From Larimichthys crocea (Eukaryota > Chordata > Actinopteri > Sciaenidae): a stretch of 64,000 bases of DNA. The stretch spans positions 22,557,062 to 22,621,061 of the forward strand of contig NC_040011.1 in assembly GCF_000972845.2 (NCBI RefSeq), written 5' to 3'. The notes under the pieces were generated by a model that did no database searches, had not been told where the DNA came from, and was given only the letters and a program-made list of their open reading frames with translations. Of this stretch, positions 11,671 through 25,882 are shown one piece after another; positions within the stretch are counted from its first letter, which is position 1, and each line of letters begins with the position of its first letter. The translations under genes and the position numbers were made by a program.

Positions 11671-14600
11671 GTGAGAGCAAGGCGGAGGACTGAGCAGACT
11701 CCACGGCGTGAGTTTTATTGTCTAACTACTTAATTGTAAATAACAGGCCTCAGCAATGTGAACGACCATTCATTCGCCCAGACAGAGTGATTAATCCATG
11801 CTGGGCTTTGGGAGAGTGGGCAATGTGTGTGTGTGTGAAAGAACGAAAGAGAGAAAAAGAGAAGGGTCTTTCATTTCCTTTCTTGTCTCTATCTCACTAC
11901 CCTGCAGGTCCTAATTGGTTAATTTTATAAACCTCTCAAAGGGGCGCCCACTGAAGCCCGCCCACCCTTTAATTGAAAAAAACAGGACTAAGTTTAGCAT
12001 CGCTACCTGCAGCTCCTCTGGTCCTTGTGGCGGAGCGGGATGAGAGTCAGACAGTGACCACAGGGGTTCCCTCACAGGGAAATACAGCATGGCGATAATA
12101 GGCAGACATGGAGGGACTAGAAGCTGGTCACTTCTCAGTGTTTTGTCCATGGGAAAAGTCTGTGACCTGCTCTTTATTGCTTTTTGTGGTGATGCTGTGA
12201 TATCATAGCTAACAAGCTGGTCAGGGAATTGAGAAAGGTGCTTTTGAAAAACCACACTGACCGTTTTCACATGTAATCTGTAGTTTCATGCATGCTCTCA
12301 TTGCACTAAGGATATGGTCATCCAAACTCAAGTTCAAACTTAGTGTTGGTATAGTAACTGCCAGGTGTACATGTTGTGTAGCTAATTAAACCAACTAACT
12401 TTAGCTTGCTGATGAAGTGTGAACCTTAGATTGAAGATTGAAGAGTAAGAATAGTACTATTAAATGTGGTTGACATATGATGTTGAAAAAGATACTGCTA
12501 TATAACGACTTAAAACATGAAAAAAGAATAAATAAATAATAATAATAACAATACAATACACCTAAAACTTCACAATGTTATGCTAATATGGTTAAGCAAG
12601 AAGTATTTGTATATAAGTATAAAACAAAGTAACGCGTACAGTTACAAAGAACTGGCAGTTGAGTGTAATCAATCACTAGGCCCCCCCTGAAAAATTTGAC
12701 TTTACTAGCAGGCTTTATTGGTGCAACATGATTATAGAGATCACTGGTTTGAAACTCAATCCATAGTATTATGACCATGTGTGCATACACCACTGTCTGC
12801 CATCAAATGTCTAGTCTGTCTATTTCACTTGGTAACGAAGTGACTCGGATTTTATTTTTGGCCCAACTACGTTATTTTCATGCCAGCTAGTCATTTGGCT
12901 TCATGCACAAAAGTGTTAATGTTTGTTTGCCAACTGACCAGGGATGTTGTTTCTTCTACATGAGGCTGAAAATAGATTTGATACGCTTGAAGTAACGTTC
13001 AATGAATGAAGCATAATTGTGCATTACAAAAACAGCCAACTATAATCACTCAATAATAACTGCATTAAATGGCCGCCTGCAAAATTGGTGCAGCCAGACA
13101 TTGAAATGTCTACATCAGTTACTCTGCAAGCAGGAGTCGCCACGCAAATGCTGCTCTTTTGGAAGAAAGGTATTATGGAAACCTCCCTATCAAGGCTCGG
13201 GATCAGAGTCTTTAAAGTGTTTCGCTCCTAAAATGAGCAAGCGAGCCGAAGCTCTGATGCTGTGTTTACACTCACCCTCCAGAACAACGTGGACCCTGAA
13301 TGCATGTCTGGTCCAAGTAGGAGATACCATCAAAGTCCATTTTTGTTGCATGCGACGGGCGTACTGCTGCCTTTCCACCCACCTTGACCGATTATTCCTT
13401 CCATTTATTTATTTACAGGATTTTGTGCCACAGTATCAAGCTTTTACGAGAGGAATTCCAGCCTTTGTACAGCGGAGGGCCCTTCACAGCAGATAAAAAC
13501 TCAAAGTATAAACATGCTCCCATTAGAGAACTGGCGGCCAACCAACCTTTACCTCAAAGAGATCTGTGTTATCTGTAAAGCAGCCTCGGTCTACGTGTGA
13601 TTCACTGCTGGGACCGCTGCAGAGGACTTTGAGATGAGCCAGGTCTAGGTGCAGCTGCGGCCTAAAGGCCAATCTGTCTCCATAAAATTGACTTGTTCAC
13701 TCGAAATGAAAGAACAAGGGGTGTCAGCATGTTTGAATCCATGTGTATGCTCTCTCAAAGCAATCCTAAATGTGCTATGTGTGAACTTTGCGTTTTAAGT
13801 GTGCATTAAATCAACAAGTATGAGCCTCACGGACCATTGAGAGTGAAGCATTCTCATGAAACAGCGAGACACATACCTAAAAAGAATGCATTTCCCTCAG
13901 GTGGCATTTGTCTTTGAGCTGCTTCCTTTAGGGGTTGATAAATATTGGGGGTTTGGAATTGAATGGGATTTTAAATCTACCCCTCCCTGTGCACATGTGC
14001 AACACTAGAGGTACTGTACTGCTGCTGCCATCCATCAGCATCACCGGAGCAGTTTACAGTTCTATAAATGTGTTAGTGTGTCTTTGCCTATCTGTAAATC
14101 AGGTGTGTAGAATACTGACATCATAAGTAACATAAGACTAATAAAGCAGCAATTAAATCTGAAGGAGTTTCATAAATTATGTATATTAAGAAGGTGAGGT
14201 GGCAGTAAAAATGGAGACTGGTGCACCATGGGACTGCTATCCTGCTGCTTAGGCATTTTCTTATTCCTTGCACAGTCTCATGAAAGCATATTTAAAGAAG
14301 AATAGGGGGTTGTCTTTCAGTTGGGTTGAGAATAGAGTTTGAGACAAAGTTTGAAACATGAACTGTAAAATGAGCCACCAGAAGAAGTTTGCAGGATGTG
14401 TTTCAGCGAGGACGCCAGAAAAAGAAAAGAAGTAGAAACACAAACATTCACATCTGCAACTTTCTTTCATCTCAACTTTCCATGCCGTTAGCTATGACCA
14501 CTGTTCACATTTGCATTTACATATACGACTCTGCAAAAGCCATCGTATTTTTTGCTTATTGAGGCCGCTTATCAGTTGCTGTTCCCAACCCGGCATAAAT

Positions 14601-15111
14601 CCCGAGGATTAAAAGACTTCAAAAAAAGACGTTTTTGAGGGTGTAGGAAGGTGGGGGGGATAAAGTGGGGGTTTCGGGCGGAGGGGAGAAGAAGCCGACA
14701 GGATGAAAAGAAGTTGGGGGCCCATAGAAATGCTAAGGAAGTGGCCTTCTTTTTCTCCCCCCAAGTCGCTCAGGGGTAGGAAGTTCCCAGCTCCGCCACT
14801 TCATTAATTCATGCTATTTAACAAGCGGGATTGTGGTGGGGCTTCTTCGGCCCCCTTCACACTGGAACCAACAACAGTGCCATCAGTAACTGACAACCCC
14901 CCGGGCAGAGGGGCTATGGTCTCTGGGGTCCACGCTGCAAACAGAGCCACGGGAAGCAGAACCTTGCCATTCAAGAGTTCAGCCTTTATTTGTCATCCCT
15001 GGTTTCTCCCCACCATACACATCCCCAGTCATGGGCCTCCGGGGGTGGACGGCGGACTGGAGGATGAATCTCCACTGTTTCCTATTAGGACAGAATAGAG
15101 GAAGGAGCGAC
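11671..15111. other. Intronic DNA, no gene seen
   Basis: Contains a short TG run (11824-11837), an AT-rich TAA/TAAA microsatellite-like patch (12525-12560) and a G-rich stretch (14640-14770). The longest frame here (13017-13496, plus) has cysteine-rich but domain-free translation and I do not call it a gene. Confidence 0.5.
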
Positions 15112-15132
15112 GGGGGGGGGGGGGGGGGGGGG
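15112..15132. repeat. Poly(G) run, 21 bases
   Basis: Uninterrupted run of 21 G on the plus strand (C on the fat4 sense strand), flanked by GGAGCGAC and ATCAGTATG. Runs of this length are unusual in vertebrate DNA and their length is error-prone in sequencing. Confidence 0.9.
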
Positions 15133-18100
15133 ATCAGTATGCTCATCTATAACTTCTTAACGTTCGCTGACCACAGGGTTTGTGAGATGCTTCAGAGGAG
15201 GAGGAGAGTCGAGGTGGCAAGTGCCAAAGAGAATTAAAAAAAGAAAGAAAGAATAAAAAATACCCATGCCTGCAAACCAAATTATCCAAACTTTTGTGGC
15301 GTATTCTGCTATGTTTTTGTGGGTAAATCATTCACAGTCTTTTTTTGTCTTCCAGGGGCAATGAAATAACCAGAGCTCTGTCCAAAAAAAATTTACAGTC
15401 TGTGAAAAATGCAACAGTACAAGCTCACTTAGACAGATAGAGCTGATTGTGTCCCACATGAATAAAAAAAGACTACTGAATTTTTTATGACTTAAATTTA
15501 AGGTTGTTGATAAGAAATTCCTTAGAGACTTGGCAATGCCTGAAAGCTAAAGTCATGGTATTGATTGATTTTAAAAAGACAACATAAGAATACTTTTCCA
15601 GATAGAGAAGTGGACAGGAAATAAAGGTAAGAAAAAAAATATAATAAACATCTACAAATGAACTGAAGTGAAATGTTTTGGGAGCCGGGTTAGTCAAAAC
15701 AACTCATAACTCCAAGACGTGATAAAGGTTTTCAAGAAGACATTGCTTCATTTTAAAACGTGCTACAATTATGTACTGAATATACACCTCGTGCCCAATA
15801 CTATGCTGTCCACGTTGGTTTCTTCCTACAACGACCCCCAGAGAAGCCTCATAAGGACATAAGCCAACAGATTATCATAGCCAAGAGGGCGGATTGTAAT
15901 TCAGCCTGAAGAAAACCTGCATGAAATGCAATACAATCGTGGTTATCCTCTTGGTGAATTAGTCAAAATTAAATTGAATTAATGCTTGTGGAAAAGAATG
16001 TTACGCAGAATCCTTCAGGAGATCCCGTCCGGCCCCACATCACTCACCGTGCCTCAAGGTGTTGAAATCAGGGGTTAGATTCCCATATCTGTAACCTCAG
16101 CTGTTCCACGATCTGCTCATTTATTTTCTTACACAACTGTCGAAGGACGGCGACTGAAAATAAACACTTCGTATGGTGTTATATCGTCAAGTGACATTAT
16201 CTTGGGTCTGTTATCTATTATGGTGAGAACATAATGAATTAGGGCAAAGGAGTACATGGATGATGTCTTCTCACAGGCCATTAAGCCCGGCCACAAGCGG
16301 ACGAGATGAGGGAAGACAGGATAGCTTGCAGGGCGGCTGCAGGTTCCAATTGTGAATCGGCCTCGTCCCTTAATTGCTAATACAGTTATTAAGGGATGCC
16401 AAAGGGGAGACCACCGGAGTAGGATTGTCCCTGAATTATCACAGTTTCCTTTCAGGGCCATGGAAATCCTCTAAAGGCCAGTGATTCAGTGTCAGACAAG
16501 GCTTTTATCAAGGTCCCCCTGGGGCCCAGGAGGATCGCCACCAAGAAACAAAAAGCACCACACCAGTGTCATGCACACTCATACACACACTTTGCTCACA
16601 GATATACGGCACACAGGAGAATCCACATATATACAGCACCTGGTGATCACTGACAGTCTTCATACTTACGTCAGAAACCAACTGGCAACTATTTTGAGGG
16701 TCGATTCTTCACTGAAGTTATTTTTTCAAGCAAAAACAACAAACATTTTCTACTTACAGTTCTAAATTGTAAGGTCTGTGCTGCTTTTCTTTGTCTAATG
16801 TTTTAGTAAGCTGGAAATGTGTGGTGATGACAATATCACTGGGCTTTATGAAAGTATGATGAACTATTACATTTATGAGGCCAAACAAGTTTAAGTAACT
16901 GGCAGAATAAATGATAATCAAAATAATTATTAGTTGTAGCCATAAATGTGCTCACCATTGGAAAAAAGAATAATTAAACATAATCAAATATTTCAAATAG
17001 CACTGGATTTTTAGGAGTGCTATTGGTAGACACTATTCTTCCACAATGCAATGCACAAAGGAAAAAAAGCTATTTACAACAAAGATAAAGACTTAAATAT
17101 TTGGAAACACACAAGTGAAAAAAATCAAGAATTTATATATATATATTATAATATATTATATAGATAAAACCTCAAGTATTGTTATCATACTGTGTATTAT
17201 TACACAGTATATCTTATCCTGTGGACTATAAAATTAAGATAAAACTTCTGTCTTTTCTCTGGATCTGCGATGGGATAGGGACGTTTAGTTACAAACATAA
17301 TTGCCATAGACATCCAGAACTAACAAGCCCAACCATCAAAGCTTTATACAAACAAAACTCTGATACGTCTTTGGAGATGACAGCTTAAATTAATGGCACG
17401 ATCTCATTTTAGAAGAGGTCATCTTTTAGCTGAAATAGATCTGAGCAGAATCAGAAGTGCTGTTTAGTCTTAAGATGTACTCAGAACCAAAGGAAATGCT
17501 TTCAAATAATACATACAAGTCTCCTCCTTGAGTAAACTTTATTCCCATTACTAAGAGCTAAATGTATTGTGACAGATGTAAAAAAAAAAGAATGTACCAT
17601 TTAGATGACAAGCCTCTTCTCTCTTTTTTTTTTTTCATGTCTCGGTTTAAAACATTTCCCAGGATGGGACACATCTTTTCTGAATGAAGTAATGAGCATT
17701 AAGGACGCTCTTGCACACCAACCTCAATTTTTTCAGAGCTTTTTTTTTTTTTTTTCCAACTGGCTGATGACTTAAACATACACGGATGGGTAAAATGGGT
17801 AGACGCTACTTTTTTTCCCTTAGCCAAACAAGGGGAAATGCCTGGGAATTACCTGTTGGACCCAAGAGATCTTGGCAAGCTCCATGCCAGGGCAAAAGGG
17901 CTGCAGTGAAAACACTCACTTTAACAAACAAAGACAGAGGCAGCTCAGGTCTCAAGGGCAAAATTCGCTCATTAATTCCACTTAGCTCGATTTTGCACGG
18001 TTTTCACTGAGTGCTGACTGACAGAGCTTCCTACAAAGACAGCATTGAGACATCTTCACTTCTGTGGTAAAAATCGTTAAAGTTTGATAAGGCTACTGTC

Positions 18101-21100
18101 ACGCTGCTGGAGCAGAAAAACTGTGACTTTGACCACCAATTTGGCAAGGAGAGAGTTTCCGATCCGCCTTCCCTTACGACAACTTAGGCTCAAAGAAAGG
18201 AGTCCTTAACACACTTTTTCCAAATTAAATGCAATATGCTGCTACATCTGATTGCTGGAGAGAGCTTTGCTCAGCTGGGTTAACTTAACCATCAAAAATG
18301 GTTCAGTGCTTTTTAATGTAACTTTGTTGCCAGAAGGACAGCAGCCCTCAATTAATTGTAAAAGGGAAAGAGGAAATCCTGCAATAAGAGTTTCTAGAAC
18401 GGTTCTGTCAATAGGCTGTTAAATGCGATGGAAAAAGAAAGAAAAATTGTGGCTGGCAAATGTGTCGTAGTTCATGACTCTTTCCTCCTGTTTCTGCCCT
18501 GTATTGTTTCATCTGAGTCAGTGTGATAAGTAATGGTGGAAAAGACTGACCAGGCGTCGCTTTGAAGGCAACAAAAGCCTCCTGGGCTTGTGACATCTCT
18601 GCCTGGTGACACGTAATCTTCGCCGTCCCAGGCTGTGCCACTATTAGCATGGCAGCAGCAGTGCGCAGAGAGACGGCCGGCCTCTGTGCTTGCTCAAACC
18701 TCAGCTAAATCTGTCTGATTCTCATCAAACATCAAGACAGGGAGGGGGCTAATGGGGGGAAAAAAAACTCAAGCCTAGACTCAATACAGACACTGCACCA
18801 CACAACTCGCCTGGCAGGCAAAGCTGTCACCATTCAGTTTACTCCAATCCTCCAAAGAGACAAGCCAGCTACAAAAACAGTCTGGTTGTGCCTTGAATCA
18901 TGAGAAGGAGTGAGGGTACAAAGAGGGGATAGACAGGAGTGAGGTAAGCTCAAGTTAATGGAGTATGATAAGGAAAAAGGTGTCTTTATCAAAACAAGTC
19001 AAGATGACAATGAAAAGGTTGGTTTTAATGGTGCTTTCTCAACGTTGTTTAGGGTGGAGGCCTCAGCAGTGGTAGGTGAGATGAATCCTTGACCTCAGTT
19101 TCTGCAAAGTTTCACTTCTCAAGTGGGACAAGATGTTTTTTCCACCTCTTGTGTGACCCATTTTTACCACCTCTATCCGTCCACTATACACTTGCTCCGA
19201 CTACTTTTGTATTTTTACTCCCTCCCCCCCGCCCCCCTTCCTCCTCTCCAAGGGTTTAACCTCAGGTCACCACCAACTTCTTAATCAGTTCAGCACATGA
19301 CCATTCCTTTCAATCCCCACATACCAGGAGAGAAGCACTCCCTGATACAGTAAATTACGATAAAGAGCTCACGACCCAAAAATCGAGGGACCATATCCCC
19401 ATATGAAAGCCGGGGCCCTGATACATCAATAGACAGATTTGGGTGTAGGGCGACAGGGAGGGGCTGTGAAGCACTTCTCCAGAAAATCCACACTTCAAAC
19501 GAAGCCAGTATTAGATTGAGGAGGGGGTGGGTGGGATGTGAGGAGGATAGAGTCCCTCTATAAAGTCTGCAATGCCAATCCACTGTGGTCACCAAGAGAA
19601 AAGAAAGAAAAAGAAAAAAATCTGAAGGAAACTAAGATGCTAATGTGTGTGTTCATAAAATTCTTTGAAGAATACAGGCTCAAGTCTCAAATAGCCTAAT
19701 GGTTACCAGTTGGCTTATCATCATTTTGATGTCTTAAACCTAAAATTCATGGACTGTAATGTCCTACTGTCAACACTGTATGATTTCTGAGTGTTAGACT
19801 CTCCATTGTGTTCTCATTATGGCTCTTTCAGCAAATGTCGGAAAGATGGTGATAAAGGCAGTGGTAACTGGTTGTCAAGGGGGCCGTGGCAATTTCCTGG
19901 GTTAGCCAAAGAGCCTGAAGGTTAGAGGTCAAAAAGTGCTCAGAAAGGTTAGAAGCCAAGTCACAAGGGGTTAGAGTTTAGCCTTCACAGTTGTAATTCT
20001 TTTTCCTGCTCGTAAACCTACAGGGTCAGCCAACCCCCACACCCCCTTTCTGTTAAAACTGGCAGGATCGCCTTTCGTCTCACATCTTCTTCTCTGATTG
20101 TGTAATTTCTGTCTAGTGTGCCCTTTTCATCTCCGTGCAAGATTACAGATTAAGATGTGAAAGGGTATGACATGTTGACAAATGATGACAAATGTCTGTT
20201 TATGTCATTTTTACCTTTCTGTTGTAGAGACAGCAAAACAATGGCACTCTGAGGTCAAGAGCTGGACCGAGTTTGCACCCAGCAACGCAGTACTGCATTC
20301 TTCAGCAACAAATCAGGATAAAAATTATTTTTGGCAATCCTTGGCAATATATTAGTTGGTGTTTTGGAACACGTACGACCCGAAGTTATTCCAGAAAATC
20401 ATTCCATCCACACATCCTGGATGTCTGCCCAGACTAAGCCCACATACAGTATTTATCAGGAGAGAAACAGAGCCAGGACTTACTTCAAAGAGAGGCCTTG
20501 ATAAGACTGACCTGATAACCTTAAACCTAGACTAGTGTACTACACACTCTGATGAGTAGCCAGAGCTCTTTGGCTGACTTGTGAAAACAAGAGCAAGCGC
20601 TTGAGAACAGACTTGACCAGTATTGAACTTGTCTTTTAGACAAATGATTTTTTGCCAATATTTCCAGCCATTATTTAGGATTTAGATGTTTTATTCACCT
20701 ACTATTTCAAATTGTCACTTTTTATGTTATCGGAAGTGATGCCAGAGATTTTCTTCCTGTGGGCTTTTTATTTATTTGTGGTGCTGTGGAATTTGCAGAG
20801 AGATCACATTAAAAACAAGCCAAGACACAGCCGTTTGGCATTATATATTAAATGTCAAGTATCACATGCCAACTACAAACATTTAAAAAGTAAGTTTTGG
20901 GGCATTTTATGCATTTATCAAATCACTGACAGTAGAGATCAGGGAGACATGATACACACTCTGACAAGAAATCAGAAAAGATTTCTGATCTGATTTCTGA
21001 TTCTTGCTGAGGTTCCGGAAATGCCAAAAAAAAGTTTGAGCTTAGGTATCAGTATCGGAAGAGAAAAGTGATCAACATATCCCTCGTGACAAAGAAATGA

Positions 21101-21682
21101 CACTGACAGGACATGTTGTATTACAGTAAAAAGGACCAGTCTAACCCTTACTTGACAACACCAGTGAGGCTCCCTGTATGGTTCATGATGGATACAAGCG
21201 AAGAGCATCTTCTGCAAATGAAGATGACAAACAACCTCTGCACTCACAGGCGATGAGACTCAGAGGGAGGGTGTCAGGGGTCAGAGAATGAAATGGCAAC
21301 ACCTCTGCAGCCACTTGACAGGATGAAAAAAGAGCGGGAGACGGGGGTGGCGGGGTGTTTGAGAGAGGGTGGGAGTAGCACTTGAGGCCAGAATGGAAGA
21401 CACAAGCCTCCCAGCAGCAGCAGTCAGAGGCAAGGGGACACAGGGGCTACTGTTCCCATTGAGGTCTTTGTCTCCCAGGCGCTCTCTTGTTTTTCCTCAG
21501 CAAACCGTGGGTACAATGAAGGCGGCATGCTCCCCTCCCCTCGCGCAAAGGGCTGTCAATACTGGACCTATCAGACCCTGAATGGCCGAATCAGCCTTCC
21601 CATGAAAATCAAGTCAATGACCTGCTTCCCCTGGCTCTCCTCCTTGTGAAGTGGGTGACAGCTATAATTTCAATAAGTAAAA
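15133..21682. other. Intronic DNA, no gene seen
   Basis: Includes an AT microsatellite (17135-17163), a 16-base T run (17740-17755), a small hairpin (20971-20989, arms ATCAGAAA/TTTCTGAT) and a C-rich patch (19221-19239). A less AT-rich, unique-looking segment at about 16120-16550 has the look of a conserved non-coding element. No coding or RNA gene is supported. Confidence 0.5.
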
Positions 21683-21817
21683 CAGAGGGGAGAAAGAGAG
21701 AGAGAGGGAGAGCAAGGAGAGAGTAATGGAGGGAGGGAGAGAGCGAGAGCAAGAGAGAGAGAGAGAGAGAGAGTGAGAGAGAGAGCGAGAGAGAGAGGGA
21801 GGGAGGGAGGGAGAGAG
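21683..21817. repeat. (GA)n / (GGGA)n microsatellite
   Basis: About 135 bases of imperfect GA and GGGA repeats on the plus strand, with the purest GA block at about 21751-21773 and GGGA units at 21798-21812. On the fat4 sense strand this is a CT/TC polypyrimidine tract deep in intron 1. Confidence 0.9.
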
Positions 21818-24800
21818 TTTTCTCACATGTTGCTGAGGGGACTTTGCCTCAGACTCGGCATCCTCATATAAAATGCATTAATTCCTTCTCTGTGAGCTCA
21901 CCGTAAATGATTTGATTGTGGCCGATTCGACATAGTTTTCCAAGCTTCCCTGAGCGGCATAAAAAAAAGAAAGAAAAAACATGATGCTGGGAATGCTAAG
22001 ACAATTTTGAACCAAACATTTAACTTCAGCCTTCTGACCCAATCAAGTGGAAGAGAAGACAGGCTTTGTCCACCTAGGCCCATCCAAGAAAAGTTAGCCA
22101 AAGGAGGGGGGAAGAAAAGAGGAAAAGAAATGTAAAGATTTTGCCAAGCTTTTGTCACGCCGTAAGGACTGGCTTAGTCAATTGCTGTCAGATCAAGAAG
22201 ACAGAAAGGAAAACAGCCGTGGTTGCCTTATATAAAAAAACACTTTCTCTCGCAGCCAAGTCGTGAGAGTCCCCATAGACAGAATTACACAGTTACTTTT
22301 AAAGGATTTGCATTTAAAAGATTGCGTACAGGCCTGAATACGGGTCGTTTCCCCGTGACCATAGAAACACTAGAAAAGGTGGAAAATTCAGTCCACTGAA
22401 CTTTAAACGACTTTATTAAAGTGTCACTAATCAGACGTGAAAGACACAAGGTTTTAGTGTTTGGGCAAACTTACAGAAAAACCCCAAAAAAGCTTAATGA
22501 CCTGTTAAGAGCATTACTTTGAAAAGCCTTGTTGATGTCCCGTTCTATAACGAAGAAAAGGACCATCGCTCATGTCAGGGAAAAAATTAATACCCAAAAT
22601 ATTCCAAGAATTTGATTCAAGCATTGTGCTGAAAAATTCTGATATCAGGCCAACAGAGTTATAAAAAACAGCCCCTTAATACAGCGTCCTGGCTCATTTT
22701 GTAATTTTATAATGATTTAAGTGCAGTATAGTTTTTGCCTGCATGAAGCAAGACGTGCTTTTACATTTAAATACAGGATCAGCACCTCAGTGCAAACAAA
22801 TATTTTTCACTTTGGATCCAGACAACAATTGACAAAGTTTTCTAAAAAGTCACCAGCCGTGGAAATGTACTTGAATTACTAATGATAAATGCGTGATGCA
22901 AAAACTTTCTGGCATGTATTTCCCTGCAAAGCCAAATTCCAAAGCAGAAAATTGCTACTATTACAGCGTAATGGGATAACAACCCAAAGAATAATCCCTC
23001 ACTAACAATGGTGAGGTTTGAAAAGACTCCTGTGAGTCCTGTTTGGTGTCTGCCAGGAGAGAACTGCATTTTACAGCCACCAACCGGCGATATAATCTCT
23101 GCTCAATGGAGACATGGAGAGAGAGCCTCCGCACGGGGGTCTCTATCCCCACCACCCATCCATCTACTGATCTATCCATCCCATCTCTAAAGAAATGGAT
23201 AGACCTCATTTCCATCCGACACACACTGCATGAAAGGGTTGGGGGTCTTATGAAAGAATAAAACCGCAACAAGACAGGAAAGGATTGAGAGAAAAAGGGG
23301 AGTTTTGGAGGGGGGTTGGTAGATAAATTAGCATTGGTGCTACAGATTAAAAAGAGCCTCTGATCTTTCAGGCTGGTCCTAATCATATACACTCTAAATG
23401 AATCATCCCGGGACTTCGCTCAAGTTAATTTGAGTGCAAGAAATAATTAACGCTAGAGCGAATTGATGTAGGCAGAGCAACAGACAAACAACAATGTAAA
23501 CAACCCCAACAATGGGGTAATGATTGCAGGGGGGTAATTTGTGTCATAATGATATGAATTTGATTTTGTGCACTGAGCAGGATTAATGAGGGAAACAAAA
23601 ATGCATATTCCCAATGATGAGAGGTGGGATGTTGGCACATTTCATCTTCTCAGCATAAATCCTGAATAATACGCACAAGATTGTGCATGAATTACTGAAT
23701 TTTGCCACTATTAATTACAACTACCACTGCACACTGCTGTGTATTTCTTTAACTTTAACTCTTACTTTTGCAAATTTTAAACAGTTGCTGGAAGTTGCTG
23801 TCAGGTTTTAATTTTTGCATGTATTTGTTTGGATGTTTCCATTCATGTTTGACTTACCAAGCTTTCTTGAGTTTGGTAATCCATCAAGCATTCATTTGTG
23901 TTGTTGTTACATTACAGATTAATGTAGATTTTATGTTTTATGTAATAAATGACACCATTTAAGCAAGTTTAAGAATATAAAGTCTACTAATGGACTTCTG
24001 TATTATATGAATAGAAACTAATGGCCGATAAACTCTTCTCTTCAAACTGCTTTTAAATTATATCAATAAATGCTATCAATAAAAGAGAGAAAATATCTAA
24101 ATCTAATTGTATCTGTATGGCAGTCCTGAGTTTTATTAGAAATACAACACCAGACATCTTCAGTGAATTGAAAATGTAAAATCTAAATATTTACTTGTCA
24201 ATGTCAAATCCACTTTATACTTAATATTTCCTCTTAAGCCATCTAACCCCAAAGTGGGGAAAGAGGAGGTAGATATACAATCCCAACTCTTAGGAGAGAC
24301 TGGAGTCGTTGTTGTGTTAATACCAAACAGCACCATGTCCACGCAGCCTCCATATGGAGTCATCCACGGGGGCAGACAGGGCATTTTGACAGTCAGGGGA
24401 TCAAACTGTTTCCATATGACCACAGCTGGCATTACTCCAGGCCCGGGGCCACTAAGGCTTCCTCGCAGCCCGAGTCGAGGTCTCGTGCAAACTCAACAGC
24501 GGGTGTCATGTATAAAGCCTGAGAATAAATCTTGAGTTTCAAAGACGATTTGAAATCTGATGCCCATGCCCTATTATATGTTTGATTTCCACAAGGAGAG
24601 TTTAATTCCCAGAGAAGATACTCAGGATTCAAAAGGAAGGAAAAACCTTACTGTAAAACAGACTTATAATAAGAGCTACTATGTGCGGAGATTATGGCAT
24701 TCTTCATATTTTATGATGGAAGTTGTTTTTTTTGGTGAAAACTGGTACTTTCTATGAGTTCCTCTTTATTCTCAGTGTTCCGGAGTGTAAACTGTTCTTA

Positions 24801-25089
24801 TACTGTCTTTTTGATACTACCATTGGAGGGTACTAATGTGAGTTACATAGTGGCTTTAAAGATTGGACTTCTACTTTGATACTGATGTATAAACTTCATT
24901 TTAAAATCAGTTTTGGAAAAAGACACAGCTTAGTTTAAGTATTAACTGCATTTTTTTAAATGAAGTCATTTTACATCTACAGTATGTTGGAGTGAAGCCC
25001 TAAATATTCAATGTCATCTCAGATCAGTTAGCTTGAATTTTTATTTTATTAAATTTCAAAGAATAGTCGACAATTTCATTTTTATTTAT
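21818..25089. other. Intronic DNA, no gene seen
   Basis: AT-rich. The stretch at about 23395-23700 is free of obvious repeats and dense in FOX (GTAAACAA), SOX (AACAATGG) and homeobox (AATTAA, TAAT) core motifs; it is flagged as a possible enhancer. Nothing codes here convincingly. Confidence 0.5.
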
Positions 25090-25494
25090 TTTTTGGCCAC
25101 TTGGGGGCATCAAAACAAGGCTAGAGTTTTAGCAAACAGTTGGCTGGTGTTGTTGCTGGTGACCTAACAAGAAATATTACTTCTATTTTTATCACTACCA
25201 ACTTTTGGCAAAAATGCTCAACAATGTTCCCTAGCTAGGTGCTAACTATGTTTGCTGTGCACTGGCCAAGCAGCTCACAGTAAGAACCTTTTCTCAGAAA
25301 ACACACTACATGCTGCTGTGGGTGAAGACATTGGCGAGAGCTTGTGAGAGTGAACCAAAAAAGTAAAATTGCAAGCCGTAAAAAACAAATGACCCAAAAA
25401 GAGCTAAAATGCTGAGCTGAGGGGAACAACCCATTTCTCATTCACACACAGTCATTTCATGTTAAATGATCGCAAAAAGTATTGATGAGTGCAG
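25090..25494. repeat. Probable degraded dispersed repeat next to the LINE fragment
   Basis: Opens with GGCCACTTGGGGGCATCAAAA and continues through TTAGCAAACAGTTGGCTGGTGT, GCTAACTATG and a terminal GAGTGCAGCTTTGAA. These phrases resemble a fish dispersed repeat I recall; a related CCACTTGGGGGAGCAGCAGAAA occurs at about 53608. It is non-coding, and family and limits are uncertain. Confidence 0.35.
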
Positions 25495-25882
25495 CTTTGA
25501 AGAGTAGGCCTATCCTTTCCCATGCTGCTCATTTCTGCAGAGCTATCAGCAAACCGACCAATAGCTTAATTACCATTAGCCGCTGTCGAAGGGACAGATA
25601 CAGGAAATCTTTCCTGCCACATTCCATCACACTGTACAACAAAAGCTAAAGCATAATCTACAGTCACATCACATTTCTCCCTACTTTGTACATATCAACA
25701 CTGCCAACTTGCTGTATATACATCTGTACAATATATTTTATTTTATCGTATTTACTATTGCTTTTTGATATTTTATTATGTATAGTTTGCTTTATAGTAT
25801 ATTTTTATTTTTTGTTGTCACTTGTCACTTTGTGTAATGCTGCTGCTGCACTATAATTTCCCAGCTTGGGATAAATAAAGTA

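Noticed and set aside
13017..13496. A 159-codon plus-strand frame
   Set aside because: Cysteine- and serine-rich translation with no recognisable domain, no splice context and ordinary surrounding composition; it could be chance.
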